DNA of 64,000 nt from Arcobacter arenosus (GTDB taxonomy: Bacteria; Campylobacterota; Campylobacteria; Campylobacterales; Arcobacteraceae): NCBI RefSeq assembly GCF_005771535.1, contig NZ_VANU01000001.1:558001-622000 (forward strand), in the 5' to 3' direction. The notes below the pieces were generated by a model. That model did no database searches, was not told the origin of the DNA, and saw nothing but the letters and a program-made list of their open reading frames with translations. The translations under genes and the position numbers were made by a program. Shown piece after piece: positions 27,316 through 37,484 of this stretch (its first letter is position 1; each line of letters opens with the position of its first letter).

Positions 27316-27669
27316 TTATTGTTCTTTTTCGTGAATCTCTCTACATGGTGTGCAATATTTAGCGAAAGGTTTAGCTCTTAACCTACCAATTGCAATAGAT
27401 TCGTCACACATTTCACAAATACCATAAGTACCTTTATCAATTCTTTTTAAAGCTGCTTCAATCTCTTCAAGCTCTTTTATTTGTTGATTAGCAATGATGC
27501 CTTCTTTAAAACTATCACTAGAAACCTCAGCATAATCATACTCATCTTTACATTCAGAATCTTTTAAAGAATCAATGCTGTCCCTGCTTCCTTGAATATT
27601 CTTAGTGATTTTTTCTTTTCTCTCTAGTAAGATTATCTTTAACTCATCAATCTGTTTTGTGTTAGCCAT
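27316..27669 (-). CDS. DksA/TraR-family zinc-finger protein
   Basis: A 117-aa protein with a coiled-coil N-terminus and a C-terminal four-Cys zinc finger: CEMCDESIAIGRLRAKP then YCTPC. The YGICEMC and AKYC pattern is that of DksA-like RNA-polymerase secondary-channel regulators. An upstream start at 27696 is open, but the ATG at 27669 has AGGG six bases before it. The acidic coil-tip DxxDxA residues of DksA are not clearly placed (EYDYAEVSSD is near), so a ppGpp response is likely but not shown. Confidence 0.85.
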   Translation of the reverse strand: MANTKQIDELKIILLERKEKITKNIQGSRDSIDSLKDSECKDEYDYAEVSSDSFKEGIIANQQIKELEEIEAALKRIDKGTYGICEMCDESIAIGRLRAKPFAKYCTPCREIHEKEQ

Positions 27670-27717
27670 ATTTTTCCCTATAAAAAAATTTCGCAATTAT
27701 ACTGAAATTAACATAAA

Positions 27718-28176
27718 TTACTTATGATATGGATGATTATTTTTTATAGCTAATCCTCTAAAAACTTGTTCAAGTAGTACTAGAGTAACGATTTTATGAG
27801 CCATTGTTAAAGAACTTAGACTTATAGATTTATTGCATTTTTTTAAAAAGTCTCTTTCAAAACCAAATGCGCCACCTATAAAAAAATTAACTTCATTATT
27901 ATTACTAATAATTTCTGAAAACTCAAAACTGTCTAACTTTTTTCCTAAAACATCGAGGGCAATACAATAACCTTTCATATATGGTTCAAAGGCTTGGGTA
28001 TATGACTTTTGAGCTTCAATTTCAGATATTGTTTGAGCTTTTGCTATATTTTTATTAAAAATACAATGTACTTCAACCTTTGCATATTTTGAGCACATTT
28101 TTATAAAATCATTAGAGATTTTATCAAACTCATCTTTTGAAGGTTTTACAATTGCATATATATTTATTTTATTCAT
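27718..28176 (-). CDS. rlmH: 23S rRNA (pseudouridine-1915-N3) methyltransferase
   Basis: A SPOUT methyltransferase of 152 aa that modifies helix 69 of the large ribosomal subunit. The trefoil-knot SAM-binding segment is FFIGGAFGF, and the C-terminus ends in the family hallmark NNHPYHK. It lies between accD and the dksA-like gene, on the same strand. Confidence 0.93.
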   Translation of the reverse strand: MNKINIYAIVKPSKDEFDKISNDFIKMCSKYAKVEVHCIFNKNIAKAQTISEIEAQKSYTQAFEPYMKGYCIALDVLGKKLDSFEFSEIISNNNEVNFFIGGAFGFERDFLKKCNKSISLSSLTMAHKIVTLVLLEQVFRGLAIKNNHPYHK

Positions 28177-28188
28177 AAATTAGAAAAT

Positions 28189-28220
28189 GAAGTCTTAGAA
28201 CCTGTAAACTAAGACTTCAA
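28189..28220 (-). terminator. probable terminator after accD
   Basis: GAAGTCTTAG (28190-28199) and CTAAGACTTC (28209-28218) are perfect inverted repeats with a nine-base loop, just after the accD stop. In the direction of transcription the following sequence is only moderately T-rich. Confidence 0.6.
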
Positions 28221-28226
28221 ATTAAA

Positions 28227-29099
28227 TTAACTTGCTTGAATAGGTGTTTTTCTAAACATTGTTAAAAGATCTGATAATGTTTTTTTCATTTCACTTCTAT
28301 TAACAACCATATCAATTGAACCTTTTTCAAGTAGGAATTCAGCTCTTTGAAAACCTTCTGGTAAATCAGCACCAATTGTTTGTTTAATAACTCTTTGACC
28401 TGCAAAACCTACAAGTGCACCTGGCTCTGCCATAATAATATCACCTAAAAAGGCAAATGATGCAGATACACCACCCATAGTTGGATCTGTTAAAACAGAA
28501 ATAAATGGTAATTTAGCTTTATCCATTTTTTTCAATGCTGCTGATGTTTTTGCCATTTGCATTAATGAGAAAGTTGATTCTTGCATTCTAGCTCCACCTG
28601 AAGCAGATACAATAATAAGTCCTTGATGTTTTTCCATTGCTCTATCAACAGCTCTTACAATTTTTTCACCTTCAACTGAACCTAAACTTCCACCCATAAA
28701 AGCAAAATCAAATACTACGATTTGAACTGGTACACCATTTATAGTACATTCACCACTTACAACAGCTGATGTTCTACCTGTTTTTTTCACAGCTTCATCA
28801 ACTCTTTTTTTGTAAGATTTTTTATCTACAAACTTTAAAGGGTCAACTGGTTTTAATTCAGAATCATATTCTACAAATGAATCAATATCAGCTAAAATTT
28901 CAATTCTTCTTTTAGCACCAATTCTCATATGAAAATTACATTTTGGACATATATTATTTTGATTTTCAACCTCTTTAAAAAACATTAAAGAAGCACATTC
29001 AGGACATTTTACCCAATGTGTAGGTGCATCTTTTTGTGTTGGTTGTTCTTTATCACTTTTGTCAAATGAAATTTTACTAAACAGGTTTTTTAAATCCAT
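28227..29099 (-). CDS. accD: acetyl-CoA carboxylase carboxyltransferase subunit beta
   Basis: Part of the enzyme that makes malonyl-CoA for fatty-acid synthesis. The N-terminal zinc ribbon has C32, C35, C51 and C54. The crotonase-fold core shows [12 protein letters not shown] and [12 protein letters not shown]. The 290-aa length is normal. A short hairpin in the gap downstream (AAGTCTTAG/CTAAGACTT around 28189-28218) may end the transcript. Confidence 0.95.
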   Translation of the reverse strand: MDLKNLFSKISFDKSDKEQPTQKDAPTHWVKCPECASLMFFKEVENQNNICPKCNFHMRIGAKRRIEILADIDSFVEYDSELKPVDPLKFVDKKSYKKRVDEAVKKTGRTSAVVSGECTINGVPVQIVVFDFAFMGGSLGSVEGEKIVRAVDRAMEKHQGLIIVSASGGARMQESTFSLMQMAKTSAALKKMDKAKLPFISVLTDPTMGGVSASFAFLGDIIMAEPGALVGFAGQRVIKQTIGADLPEGFQRAEFLLEKGSIDMVVNRSEMKKTLSDLLTMFRKTPIQAS

Positions 29100-29151
29100 T
29101 ATTATTTCCTTAAAATTAATTCCCTAAAAAAGGAACCTTTTGTTTTATATC

Positions 29152-30360
29152 TTATAGGTTTTTTAGTTTTTCAACTTCGTCAAGTTTTTCCCAAGGGTAA
29201 TCACTTTGACCAACTTGTCCTCTAGAAGCAACATCTGCATAAAGGAATGTTTCTTCAGAAGGTTTATCTAAACCAAACTTTTCCGTAATCCATTTTGGAG
29301 TTAAAGAGTACTCGTTCATAATAAATTCTGATAGTTTATCATCATCTAGCTTTGTATATGTACCCATTGTATCAACAGCAACAGAAGTAGGCTTTGCAAC
29401 ACCAATTGCATATGAAATTTGAACAATCGCTTTTTTTGCTAATCCTGCTGCAACAATATTTTTTGCAATCCATCTTGCTGCATAAAGACCACTTCTATCA
29501 ACTTTTGTATAATCTTTTGAAGATTGTGCTCCACCACCAATAGGAGAATATCCCCCAAATGAATCAACAATTAGTTTTCTACCTGTTAATCCACTATCGT
29601 GTAAAGATGAGTGATTTACATATCTACCTGTTGGGTTAATATGTATAATAGTTTCATCTTTTTTATACATATCAGTTGGTAAACCTGTATCATCAATAAG
29701 ACCTTGAATAAGCTCTCTTACCTCTTCAATTGGCATACCTTCAACAGAAGGTGCACTTACAACAATTGTGTGAATTTTTTGAGGTTTACAGTTTTCAAAA
29801 TTCTCTTTTGTTCCATAATCAACTGTTACTTGTGTTTTAATATCAACACCAAGTTTATGATTGTGTTTTAAAGCATAATTATAAACTTTATCTGCAAGCA
29901 TTCTTGCATATGTAATAGCCGCTGGCATTAAATCAGCTGTTTCAGACGAAGCAAATCCAAACATAATACCTTGGTCACCTGCTCCAATTTCACCTGTAGA
30001 TTGATCAACCCCTTGAGATATATCTGGAGATTGTTGATTTAATAATACTTGAACTTGTACATCATCTGGATGTAAGCATTGCTCTTTTGTAAAAGCAGAC
30101 TTTCCATCATATCCAATCTTTGCAAGTGCATCTTTTACAATCTTTTCATAATCTTCTTGAGTTAATTGAGTTTTTGATTTTACTTCACCACCAATTACAA
30201 CATGCTTACCTGCTACAAATACTTCAGAAGCTACTCTACTTTCACTATCTTCAATAATTAGTTTATCCACAATTGAATCTGCAATGATATCTGCACATTT
30301 ATCAGGGTGTCCTGGGCTTACTACTTCACTAGTAAATAAGTATTGAGTCTTGTTTTCCAT
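29152..30360 (-). CDS. metK: S-adenosylmethionine synthetase
   Basis: Makes SAM from methionine and ATP. TSEVVSPGHPDKCADII is the N-terminal signature, GAGDQGIMFG the ATP-binding hexapeptide region, and GGGAQSSKDYTKVDRS the C-terminal Gly/Lys-rich loop (usual GGGAFSGKDPTKVDRS). The 402-aa length is slightly long. The start ATGGAAAAC belongs to a series of similar sequences upstream (see the repeat at 30352-30446), so the exact start was judged by protein alignment: ENKTQYLFTSE leads directly into the domain. Confidence 0.95.
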   Translation of the reverse strand: MENKTQYLFTSEVVSPGHPDKCADIIADSIVDKLIIEDSESRVASEVFVAGKHVVIGGEVKSKTQLTQEDYEKIVKDALAKIGYDGKSAFTKEQCLHPDDVQVQVLLNQQSPDISQGVDQSTGEIGAGDQGIMFGFASSETADLMPAAITYARMLADKVYNYALKHNHKLGVDIKTQVTVDYGTKENFENCKPQKIHTIVVSAPSVEGMPIEEVRELIQGLIDDTGLPTDMYKKDETIIHINPTGRYVNHSSLHDSGLTGRKLIVDSFGGYSPIGGGAQSSKDYTKVDRSGLYAARWIAKNIVAAGLAKKAIVQISYAIGVAKPTSVAVDTMGTYTKLDDDKLSEFIMNEYSLTPKWITEKFGLDKPSEETFLYADVASRGQVGQSDYPWEKLDEVEKLKNL

Positions 30361-30446
30361 TTTTGTTTTCCATCCTTTTGTTTTCCAAAGGTCTTTTTCT
30401 TGACCTTATTGTTTTCCATTCCTTTGTTTTCCATCTTCGTTTTCCA
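30352..30446 (-). repeat. iterated TGGAAAAC start-site repeat before metK
   Basis: Six copies of minus-strand TGGAAAAC (plus-strand GTTTTCCA at 30352, 30365, 30380, 30411, 30426, 30439). Steps are 13, 15, 31, 15 and 13 bases. Four copies read ATGGAAAAC, the metK start itself, several with AAAGGA or AAAAGGA just before. A six-bp hairpin (AAGGTC/GACCTT, loop of eight) fills the wide central step. None of the extra ATGs is in frame with metK. Confidence 0.75.
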
Positions 30447-30561
30447 ACTAAAAAATAAGTTAAAAAATAAATAAAAAATAAAAGTTTGAATACTCTCCTG
30501 CAAAATTGCAAAAAAGTAGCGCATATTTTATCTAAATTATTCTTTTAGAAATTTGAAAAGT

Positions 30562-30597
30562 AAAAACTAAAGTGTTACTACTCAACAGTAACACTTT
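30562..30597 (-). terminator. Rho-independent terminator of glmS
   Basis: AAAGTGTTAC (30569-30578) and GTAACACTTT (30588-30597) form a perfect 10-bp stem that includes the end of the glmS coding sequence. On the minus strand it is followed by AGTTTTTAC. Confidence 0.75.
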
Positions 30598-32383
30598 TAG
30601 CTAAGTTTCTTGGCATATCAACATCATTTCCAAGTCTAATTGATATCTCCATAGAAAGAAGTTGTAGAACCACTAGCATCTCAAAAAACTCAAGCATATA
30701 ATGGTCTGTTTTACATGTTTTTATAAAATCATCTGCAAGCTCAAAATCAAGTGGAGAGATAGCACAAATAGTACTGTCTCTGGCACTTAACTCTTCTACG
30801 TTTGATTTAATTTTATCATATAATAAATTTTCTGGCATCAATGCAATTGTAAATAACTCTGGGTCAGCAAGAGCAATTGGTCCATGCTTCATTTCTCCAG
30901 CAGGATACCCTTCCGCATGTAAATAAGAAATCTCTTTTAATTTTAAAGCACCTTCTAATGCTAATGGAAAAAATACATCCCTTCCAATAAAGAAAAATCC
31001 ATGTCCATGAAGATATCTTTTTGAAAGTCTTCTAGCTTTTTCATGTACCTTATCTAAAACTTTTAAAGATTTTGGAACCTCTCTTAGTGCATGTATCTCA
31101 CTTTGTAATTTCTCTTTTGAAATAACATTCTTTGCTTTTGCAAAATATAAAGCAAGCATCCATAATACTACAGTTTGGGTTGAAAATGCTTTTGTTGATG
31201 CAACACCTTTTTCAATACCTGCCCTTGTTAAAATTGTGTTGTTGGCTGTTCTTGTCATAGAAGAGTTATCAACATTACAAATAACAAGTGATTTTAAGCC
31301 TGCATTTTTTGCCATTTTTAAAGCTTCTAAAGTATCAGCAGTTTCACCACTTTGTGAGATAACTATAAATAAAGTATCTTTAGTTAATAAAGGTTCTTTA
31401 TATCTAAATTCACTTGCAATCTCTACATTACACTTAACTTTAGCAAGTCTTTCAAAAAGATATGAAGATGTTAACCCTGCGTGGTATGATGTCCCACAAG
31501 CACAAATTTTAATCTCATTGATTCCATCAATTAAAGATTTATCAATCTCATCAAATAGAATCTCTTCATCCTTTAAACGCCCTAACATACAATCACTTAC
31601 AACATCACTTTGCTCGTAAATCTCTTTTTCCATAAAAAATCTAAAGCCATCTTTTTGAGCAAACTGTTTTGATGTTGGTAAAGTTGACCATGAATAATTA
31701 TCATTTAAAAATACAATTTCATTTGAAGAAGCGATCCCACCAACTCCATCTTCTAAATAAACAACATCATTAGCAAGTCCAATTAAAGGAGCATCAGAAG
31801 AGGCAAATAAAACCTCACCATCTTCATTACCCTTTGCTATAATTAAAGGACTTCCATGTTTAAAGAAAAATATTTTTTCAGGAGCTGCTTTAGAGATTAA
31901 AAGGATAGAAAAGGCCCCTTCTAATCTAGAGATTGTAGTTTTAAAAGCCTCTTCACAATTTTCAAATTCATTATTATAGCTTTCAAAAAGGTGAACAATT
32001 ACTTCTGTATCTGTTTGAGATACAAAATTATGCCCTTTAGCAATTAATTCATCTTTTAATTCTTTATAGTTTTCAATAATACCATTATGAACAACATAAG
32101 AGTATTCGCCAAGGTGTGGGTGAGCATTTAATTCTGTTGGTTTTCCATGTGTTGCCCATCTTGTATGACCAATACCAATATCATACGAAGGTGAAAGTTT
32201 AGCACTATCAATTTTATTTTTTAAATTATCTAATTTTCCAATTGCTTTAAATACATCAATTTTATCACAATTTAAAAGAGCAATACCAGCAGAGTCATAA
32301 CCTCTATATTCTAACTCTTTTAAACCATCTAGTAAAAATTTTGTAGTATCATTTTTACCTATATAACCAACTATTCCACACAT
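30578..32383 (-). CDS. glmS: glutamine-fructose-6-phosphate aminotransferase (isomerizing)
   Basis: First step of UDP-GlcNAc synthesis for peptidoglycan and LPS. MCGIVGYIG gives the N-terminal nucleophile Cys after Met removal. GHTRWATHGKP and HNGIIENY belong to the glutaminase domain, and two SIS domains follow (SQSGETADTLEAL; STKAFSTQ). The C-terminus NLAKSVTVE is the conserved GlmS end. The 601-aa length is standard. No glmS ribozyme is expected in this phylum, and the short upstream gap shows none. Confidence 0.97.
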   Translation of the reverse strand: MCGIVGYIGKNDTTKFLLDGLKELEYRGYDSAGIALLNCDKIDVFKAIGKLDNLKNKIDSAKLSPSYDIGIGHTRWATHGKPTELNAHPHLGEYSYVVHNGIIENYKELKDELIAKGHNFVSQTDTEVIVHLFESYNNEFENCEEAFKTTISRLEGAFSILLISKAAPEKIFFFKHGSPLIIAKGNEDGEVLFASSDAPLIGLANDVVYLEDGVGGIASSNEIVFLNDNYSWSTLPTSKQFAQKDGFRFFMEKEIYEQSDVVSDCMLGRLKDEEILFDEIDKSLIDGINEIKICACGTSYHAGLTSSYLFERLAKVKCNVEIASEFRYKEPLLTKDTLFIVISQSGETADTLEALKMAKNAGLKSLVICNVDNSSMTRTANNTILTRAGIEKGVASTKAFSTQTVVLWMLALYFAKAKNVISKEKLQSEIHALREVPKSLKVLDKVHEKARRLSKRYLHGHGFFFIGRDVFFPLALEGALKLKEISYLHAEGYPAGEMKHGPIALADPELFTIALMPENLLYDKIKSNVEELSARDSTICAISPLDFELADDFIKTCKTDHYMLEFFEMLVVLQLLSMEISIRLGNDVDMPRNLAKSVTVE

Positions 32384-32442
32384 TTATCAACCCTTATTCT
32401 TCTTTTTTGATTGGATATTCTAACTAAAAATATCTTAGAAAA

Positions 32443-33222
32443 TTACTTTACTTCTAGAATCTTCACAAGCTCATCTTGCAAACAACCATTTGTTGCTACA
32501 ATATATTTATCTTCAAAAAGTGAATATTCTTCACCTTTTTCATTAGTAAAAGCTCCACCTGCTTCACTTAAAATTATAACTCCTGCACTAACATCCCAAG
32601 GTTTTAAGTTCATTTCATAATAAGAATCAAAAACACCCTTTGCAACATAACACAAATCAAGGGATGCAGAACCTAACCTTCTAATATCTTGGCAATTTGG
32701 TAAAACATTTTTCATCATTTTTAAAACAGAATCTAAATCATCTTGATTTGTTCCACTTGTATAAGGAAATCCTGTTGCAATTAATGCCTTTTGAAAATCA
32801 TTTTCCTTTGAAACTTCAATTTTCTTTCCATTTAAAAAAGCACCCTTTTTTACTTGAGCTTCATATAATTCATTTAATATAGGATTATAAACAATTCCAT
32901 AAAAAGGTTTTTTATCTTTGTATACTCCAACAGAAATAGCAGTATGGGGTACACCATTTACAAAATTTGTTGTACCATCAATTGGATCAATAATTATTGA
33001 GTCATTAAATTTAATATCACTATTATCTGACTCTTCTGCTATAAGATTGAATTGATTAAACTCCTTTGAAAACTTTTCTTTTAAAAAGTTTTCAATACCA
33101 ACATCATATTTTGTTACTAAATCTTTTTTTGCTTTAAAATTTATCTCTTTTGTTGAGAAATACCCTTCTTTTAGTATCTCACCAGCTTCTTTAACTATCT
33201 CTTTTAATCTATCAATCATCAT
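32443..33222 (-). CDS. suhB: inositol-1-monophosphatase family protein
   Basis: A 259-aa magnesium phosphatase. Metal-binding motifs: IAEESD, IIDPIDGTTNFVNG (the family signature) and KPWDVSAGVIILSEAGG near the C-terminus. Bacterial members include SuhB, which also aids rRNA transcription, and sugar-phosphate phosphatases; the substrate cannot be told. Two adjacent ATG codons; AGG lies six bases before the first. Confidence 0.88.
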   Translation of the reverse strand: MMIDRLKEIVKEAGEILKEGYFSTKEINFKAKKDLVTKYDVGIENFLKEKFSKEFNQFNLIAEESDNSDIKFNDSIIIDPIDGTTNFVNGVPHTAISVGVYKDKKPFYGIVYNPILNELYEAQVKKGAFLNGKKIEVSKENDFQKALIATGFPYTSGTNQDDLDSVLKMMKNVLPNCQDIRRLGSASLDLCYVAKGVFDSYYEMNLKPWDVSAGVIILSEAGGAFTNEKGEEYSLFEDKYIVATNGCLQDELVKILEVK

Positions 33223-33280
33223 TTAAACCTAATTTTTTCGAAATTATATTTAAATTTGTTTAGTAAATAGATAAATTTAA

Positions 33281-33310
33281 TTGAAATTTAATTTTAAAAA
33301 GGAGTATAAT
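33281..33310 (+). promoter_or_regulatory. sigma-70 promoter of the small transcript
   Basis: TTGAAA (33281-33286) and TATAAT (33305-33310) are 18 bases apart, one of the best matches to a full promoter in the window. It points to the plus strand, away from suhB and toward the 12-codon ORF. Confidence 0.65.
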
Positions 33311-33339
33311 ACTTTTAAGAACATTTAGTGGAGGTGTCA

Positions 33340-33378
33340 ATGACAAACGATTCACTACTTTTTATTGTTAACATTTAG
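33340..33378 (+). CDS. 12-codon ORF with strong ribosome binding site
   Basis: Reads MTNDSLLFIVNI then TAG. GGAGG (33330-33334) ends five bases before the ATG, the best Shine-Dalgarno match near any start in the window. The peptide is short and hydrophobic at its C-terminal half. Whether it is a product in its own right or a device that controls the RNA structure downstream is unknown. Confidence 0.4.
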   Translation: MTNDSLLFIVNI

Positions 33379-33437
33379 ATAAACAATAATTTACTACAAA
33401 GTAAATTTGTAAATGAAAGTTTATTTACAATATTTAT

Positions 33438-33478
33438 AAAAAAAGGGAAGATGGTTTGAAATCAGCTTCCCTTTTTTA
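33438..33478. terminator. strong bidirectional terminator
   Basis: AAAAAAGGGAAG and CTTCCCTTTTTT flank an inner stem of five more pairs (33452-33456 with 33460-33464). T-runs occur on both sides, so it can end both the plus-strand small transcript and the minus-strand helicase gene, whose stop is at 33484. Confidence 0.85.
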
Positions 33479-33483
33479 ATGCC

Positions 33484-35301
33484 TTAAAGAAATGCCAAAG
33501 CACTTTTTTTTGCTACTTTTCCATCTTTTATAATTTTTGATAAGTTTATTTGTTCAGCTTTAGTAATCACTTCACTTTTTAATAATTCACCTAAAATAGA
33601 GCTTGTACTTCTATCTAATTTGTTTGCAATACTATTTATAGCTTCATCTTTTTTATATAAGCTTTTAACTTTTATCTTCTCTTCTAAACTCCATTTAAAA
33701 CCACTTTTTTTTGCTTTACCCTCTTTTATATTTTTCTCTTCTCTAAGTTTATTTTTTTCTTCTTGATCCATTTTTCTAAAATTTATTTTTTTATCTTTTA
33801 TATTAGATTCAATATTTTCATCTAATTCACTAATTCTACTATCAATTAATTTTTCAATATTTTTTGACATAAGATAGTGGAAGTTTTCGCTATCTTTTAC
33901 TAAAACTTTCCTAGCCCTTGTAATTGCTACATAAAAAAGATTAAACTCATCAAGAAGTTCTAACTTTGAATTTTTCTTTTGCTCTTTTTTAAAATCCTTT
34001 AAAGTAGTAAATCCCATATCTAAAATTAAATCAGCAAAATCGTTAAAATCATCTGCAACAATCACTTTATCCCACTCTAAACCTTTACTAGTATGGGCTG
34101 TTGTTAAAAATAAAATCTCCTCAACTCTATTTTCGAAACCATTGGTTTGTCTATTTTGCCAGGCTTTATAAAATTTTGTTGCTATATCTTTAAAATGAAA
34201 AATATTTTCTTTATATTCCTTTGCAACTTTTATGGCTGCTTTTAATTCAAAATCTTCAACCTCTTTTGCATAATCACTTAAATCATCTTCACATATAAAA
34301 TCTTTTAAAAATCTATTTCTTTTTATAGAATCATAGTCATTGTTTAAAAAGTAATAAACTTCTATTGTAAGATTAAATATTTCATCTGGGTTTCTAACAG
34401 TTACAAAAGGTTTTCTTGATTCAATTCTTTTTGCAATTATTGAAATCAATGAACCATTGGTTCGTGAAATATATCCATTTGTTTTTATATTTGAATCATT
34501 ATTATCACCAATTGAATCTATTTTTACCTCTTCATTTTTAAAATTTTCTAAAAGAGTATTTGCATATTCACAAATTGATTCATTAAACCTAAAACTTGTT
34601 GATAAATAAAATTCTATATCACAATCTATTTTTTCAAGGGCATTTTTACTGCCTCTAAATGAGTAAATCTGCTGATGTTTATCACCAACAAAAATTTTTG
34701 TTTTTGCAAACAGTTTTTCAAAAATTCCTAATGTTACTTCATTTGTATCTTGGGCTTCGTCTAACATTAATATATCATATTGAAATTGTGGTATTTGCTC
34801 ATTTTTCAACAATAGATAATAGTATTTCAAATAAAAACTATGTGTTGGTTTCATAATCCCTAACAACATGTTATCAAACATTTTTTTTGCACTTTTATGT
34901 TCTGTATCATCTTTTTCAATGGTATCATGTTTATTATTACAAAAATTCTCAAAAATTTTTAAAGCACTAATTGCTTGATTGTAGTTTATTTTAAACTCTT
35001 TTGATATATCAATTGCTCTATAGTTTACCAATGATGACAAATCTATATCTGTATATTTACTTACAGCTGAATAGGCTAATCCATGGGTAGTTTTAATAAA
35101 ACTATTTGATGGAAAAATCTTTGAAGCTTCATTTTTAATACTTGAATTAAAGGCTAAATATAAAATCTTTTTTTCTTTATATTTATTTGCAATAAGCTTT
35201 AAAGTTGTTGTTTTACCAGTTCCGGCAAAGGCATTGATTTTGATATTTTTGTATTTAGGAATTGATTCTATTATTTCATTTTGTTGTGTTGTTAAATTCA
35301 T
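33484..35301 (-). CDS. UvrD/Rep-like superfamily 1 helicase (FBH1-like)
   Basis: A 605-aa ATP-dependent DNA helicase. Walker A is AGTGKTT (26-32), motif II MLDEAQDTN, motif III VGDKHQQIYSFRG, motif V-VI TTAHTSKGLEWDKV and FYVAITRARK. AFNSSIKNEA after motif Ia is the pattern seen in the FBH1-like branch. The last ~110 residues are an added region: a Lys/Glu-rich linker followed by FKWSLEEKIKVKSLYKKDEAI, which looks like a small helix-turn-helix. It is a single-gene unit. It probably acts on recombination intermediates, but its partner is unknown. Confidence 0.85.
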   Translation of the reverse strand: MNLTTQQNEIIESIPKYKNIKINAFAGTGKTTTLKLIANKYKEKKILYLAFNSSIKNEASKIFPSNSFIKTTHGLAYSAVSKYTDIDLSSLVNYRAIDISKEFKINYNQAISALKIFENFCNNKHDTIEKDDTEHKSAKKMFDNMLLGIMKPTHSFYLKYYYLLLKNEQIPQFQYDILMLDEAQDTNEVTLGIFEKLFAKTKIFVGDKHQQIYSFRGSKNALEKIDCDIEFYLSTSFRFNESICEYANTLLENFKNEEVKIDSIGDNNDSNIKTNGYISRTNGSLISIIAKRIESRKPFVTVRNPDEIFNLTIEVYYFLNNDYDSIKRNRFLKDFICEDDLSDYAKEVEDFELKAAIKVAKEYKENIFHFKDIATKFYKAWQNRQTNGFENRVEEILFLTTAHTSKGLEWDKVIVADDFNDFADLILDMGFTTLKDFKKEQKKNSKLELLDEFNLFYVAITRARKVLVKDSENFHYLMSKNIEKLIDSRISELDENIESNIKDKKINFRKMDQEEKNKLREEKNIKEGKAKKSGFKWSLEEKIKVKSLYKKDEAINSIANKLDRSTSSILGELLKSEVITKAEQINLSKIIKDGKVAKKSALAFL

Positions 35302-35393
35302 AGACGTATATTAACTGAAAAAATTAAAAGTTAAAGGAAATATTACATTTTGTAATTTTATATTGAAGTATGTTTTTAAATATTGTAAAAGAT

Positions 35394-35427
35394 TAGTAGA
35401 GAAGTTGAAAAATTAACTTCTCTACTA
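35394..35427 (-). terminator. terminator of groESL
   Basis: TAGTAGAGAAGTT and AACTTCTCTACTA form a perfect 13-bp stem with an eight-base loop, 30 bases after the groL stop. A second hairpin (TAGTCTAA/TTAGACTA, 35442-35460) overlaps the stop codon itself. Confidence 0.75.
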
Positions 35428-35457
35428 TATTTATAGTCATTTAGTCTAAATCTTAGA

Positions 35458-37352
<1,895 letters not shown>

Positions 37353-37394
37353 TTCTATTCTCCTATAAATTTTTATTATTATAATTTTTAAATT

Positions 37395-37421
37395 TTAGCA
37401 CTCATTTTTTTAGAGTGCCAA
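37395..37421 (-). promoter_or_regulatory. CIRCE operator (HrcA site) of groESL
   Basis: TTAGCACTC, nine bases, GAGTGCCAA: the consensus is TTAGCACTC-N9-GAGTGCTAA, so there is one mismatch. It covers the expected transcription start immediately after the -10 box. Confidence 0.93.
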
Positions 37422-37450
37422 ATTATAAAAAAAATTTGATTAAATGTCAA
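37422..37450 (-). promoter_or_regulatory. consensus sigma-70 promoter of groESL
   Basis: Read on the minus strand: TTGACA (37450-37445), 17-base spacer, TATAAT (37427-37422). Both boxes and the spacing are perfect, fitting strong transcription when HrcA leaves the adjacent CIRCE site. Confidence 0.88.
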
Positions 37451-37484
37451 GTAGTATGAGTTAATTTGACTAAAGTTTTATTTT

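Larger units (their letters stand above)
33317..33478 (+). ncRNA. candidate small structured transcript of about 160 nt
   Basis: A self-contained unit lies in a gap where no normal gene is found. The predicted start near 33317 follows a full promoter. Downstream are a very good Shine-Dalgarno site and a 12-codon ORF, then two perfect 8-bp hairpins (AATTTACT/AGTAAATT at 33388-33407; TTGTAAAT/ATTTACAA at 33407-33430), then a strong terminator. It could be a regulatory RNA, a tiny-peptide mRNA, or both. I do not recognise a known RNA family (it does not look like tmRNA, SRP or 6S RNA). The transcript is inferred only. Confidence 0.55.

Noticed and set aside
30321-30524. Two ORFs of 60-67 codons upstream of and into metK
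   Set aside because: They arise from the ATGGAAAAC repeats in other frames. Translations are Lys-rich and lack any fold-like pattern.
30361-30577. SAM riboswitch before metK
   Set aside because: The leader is dominated by short repeats and one 6-bp hairpin; no multi-helix aptamer of a known SAM riboswitch is visible.
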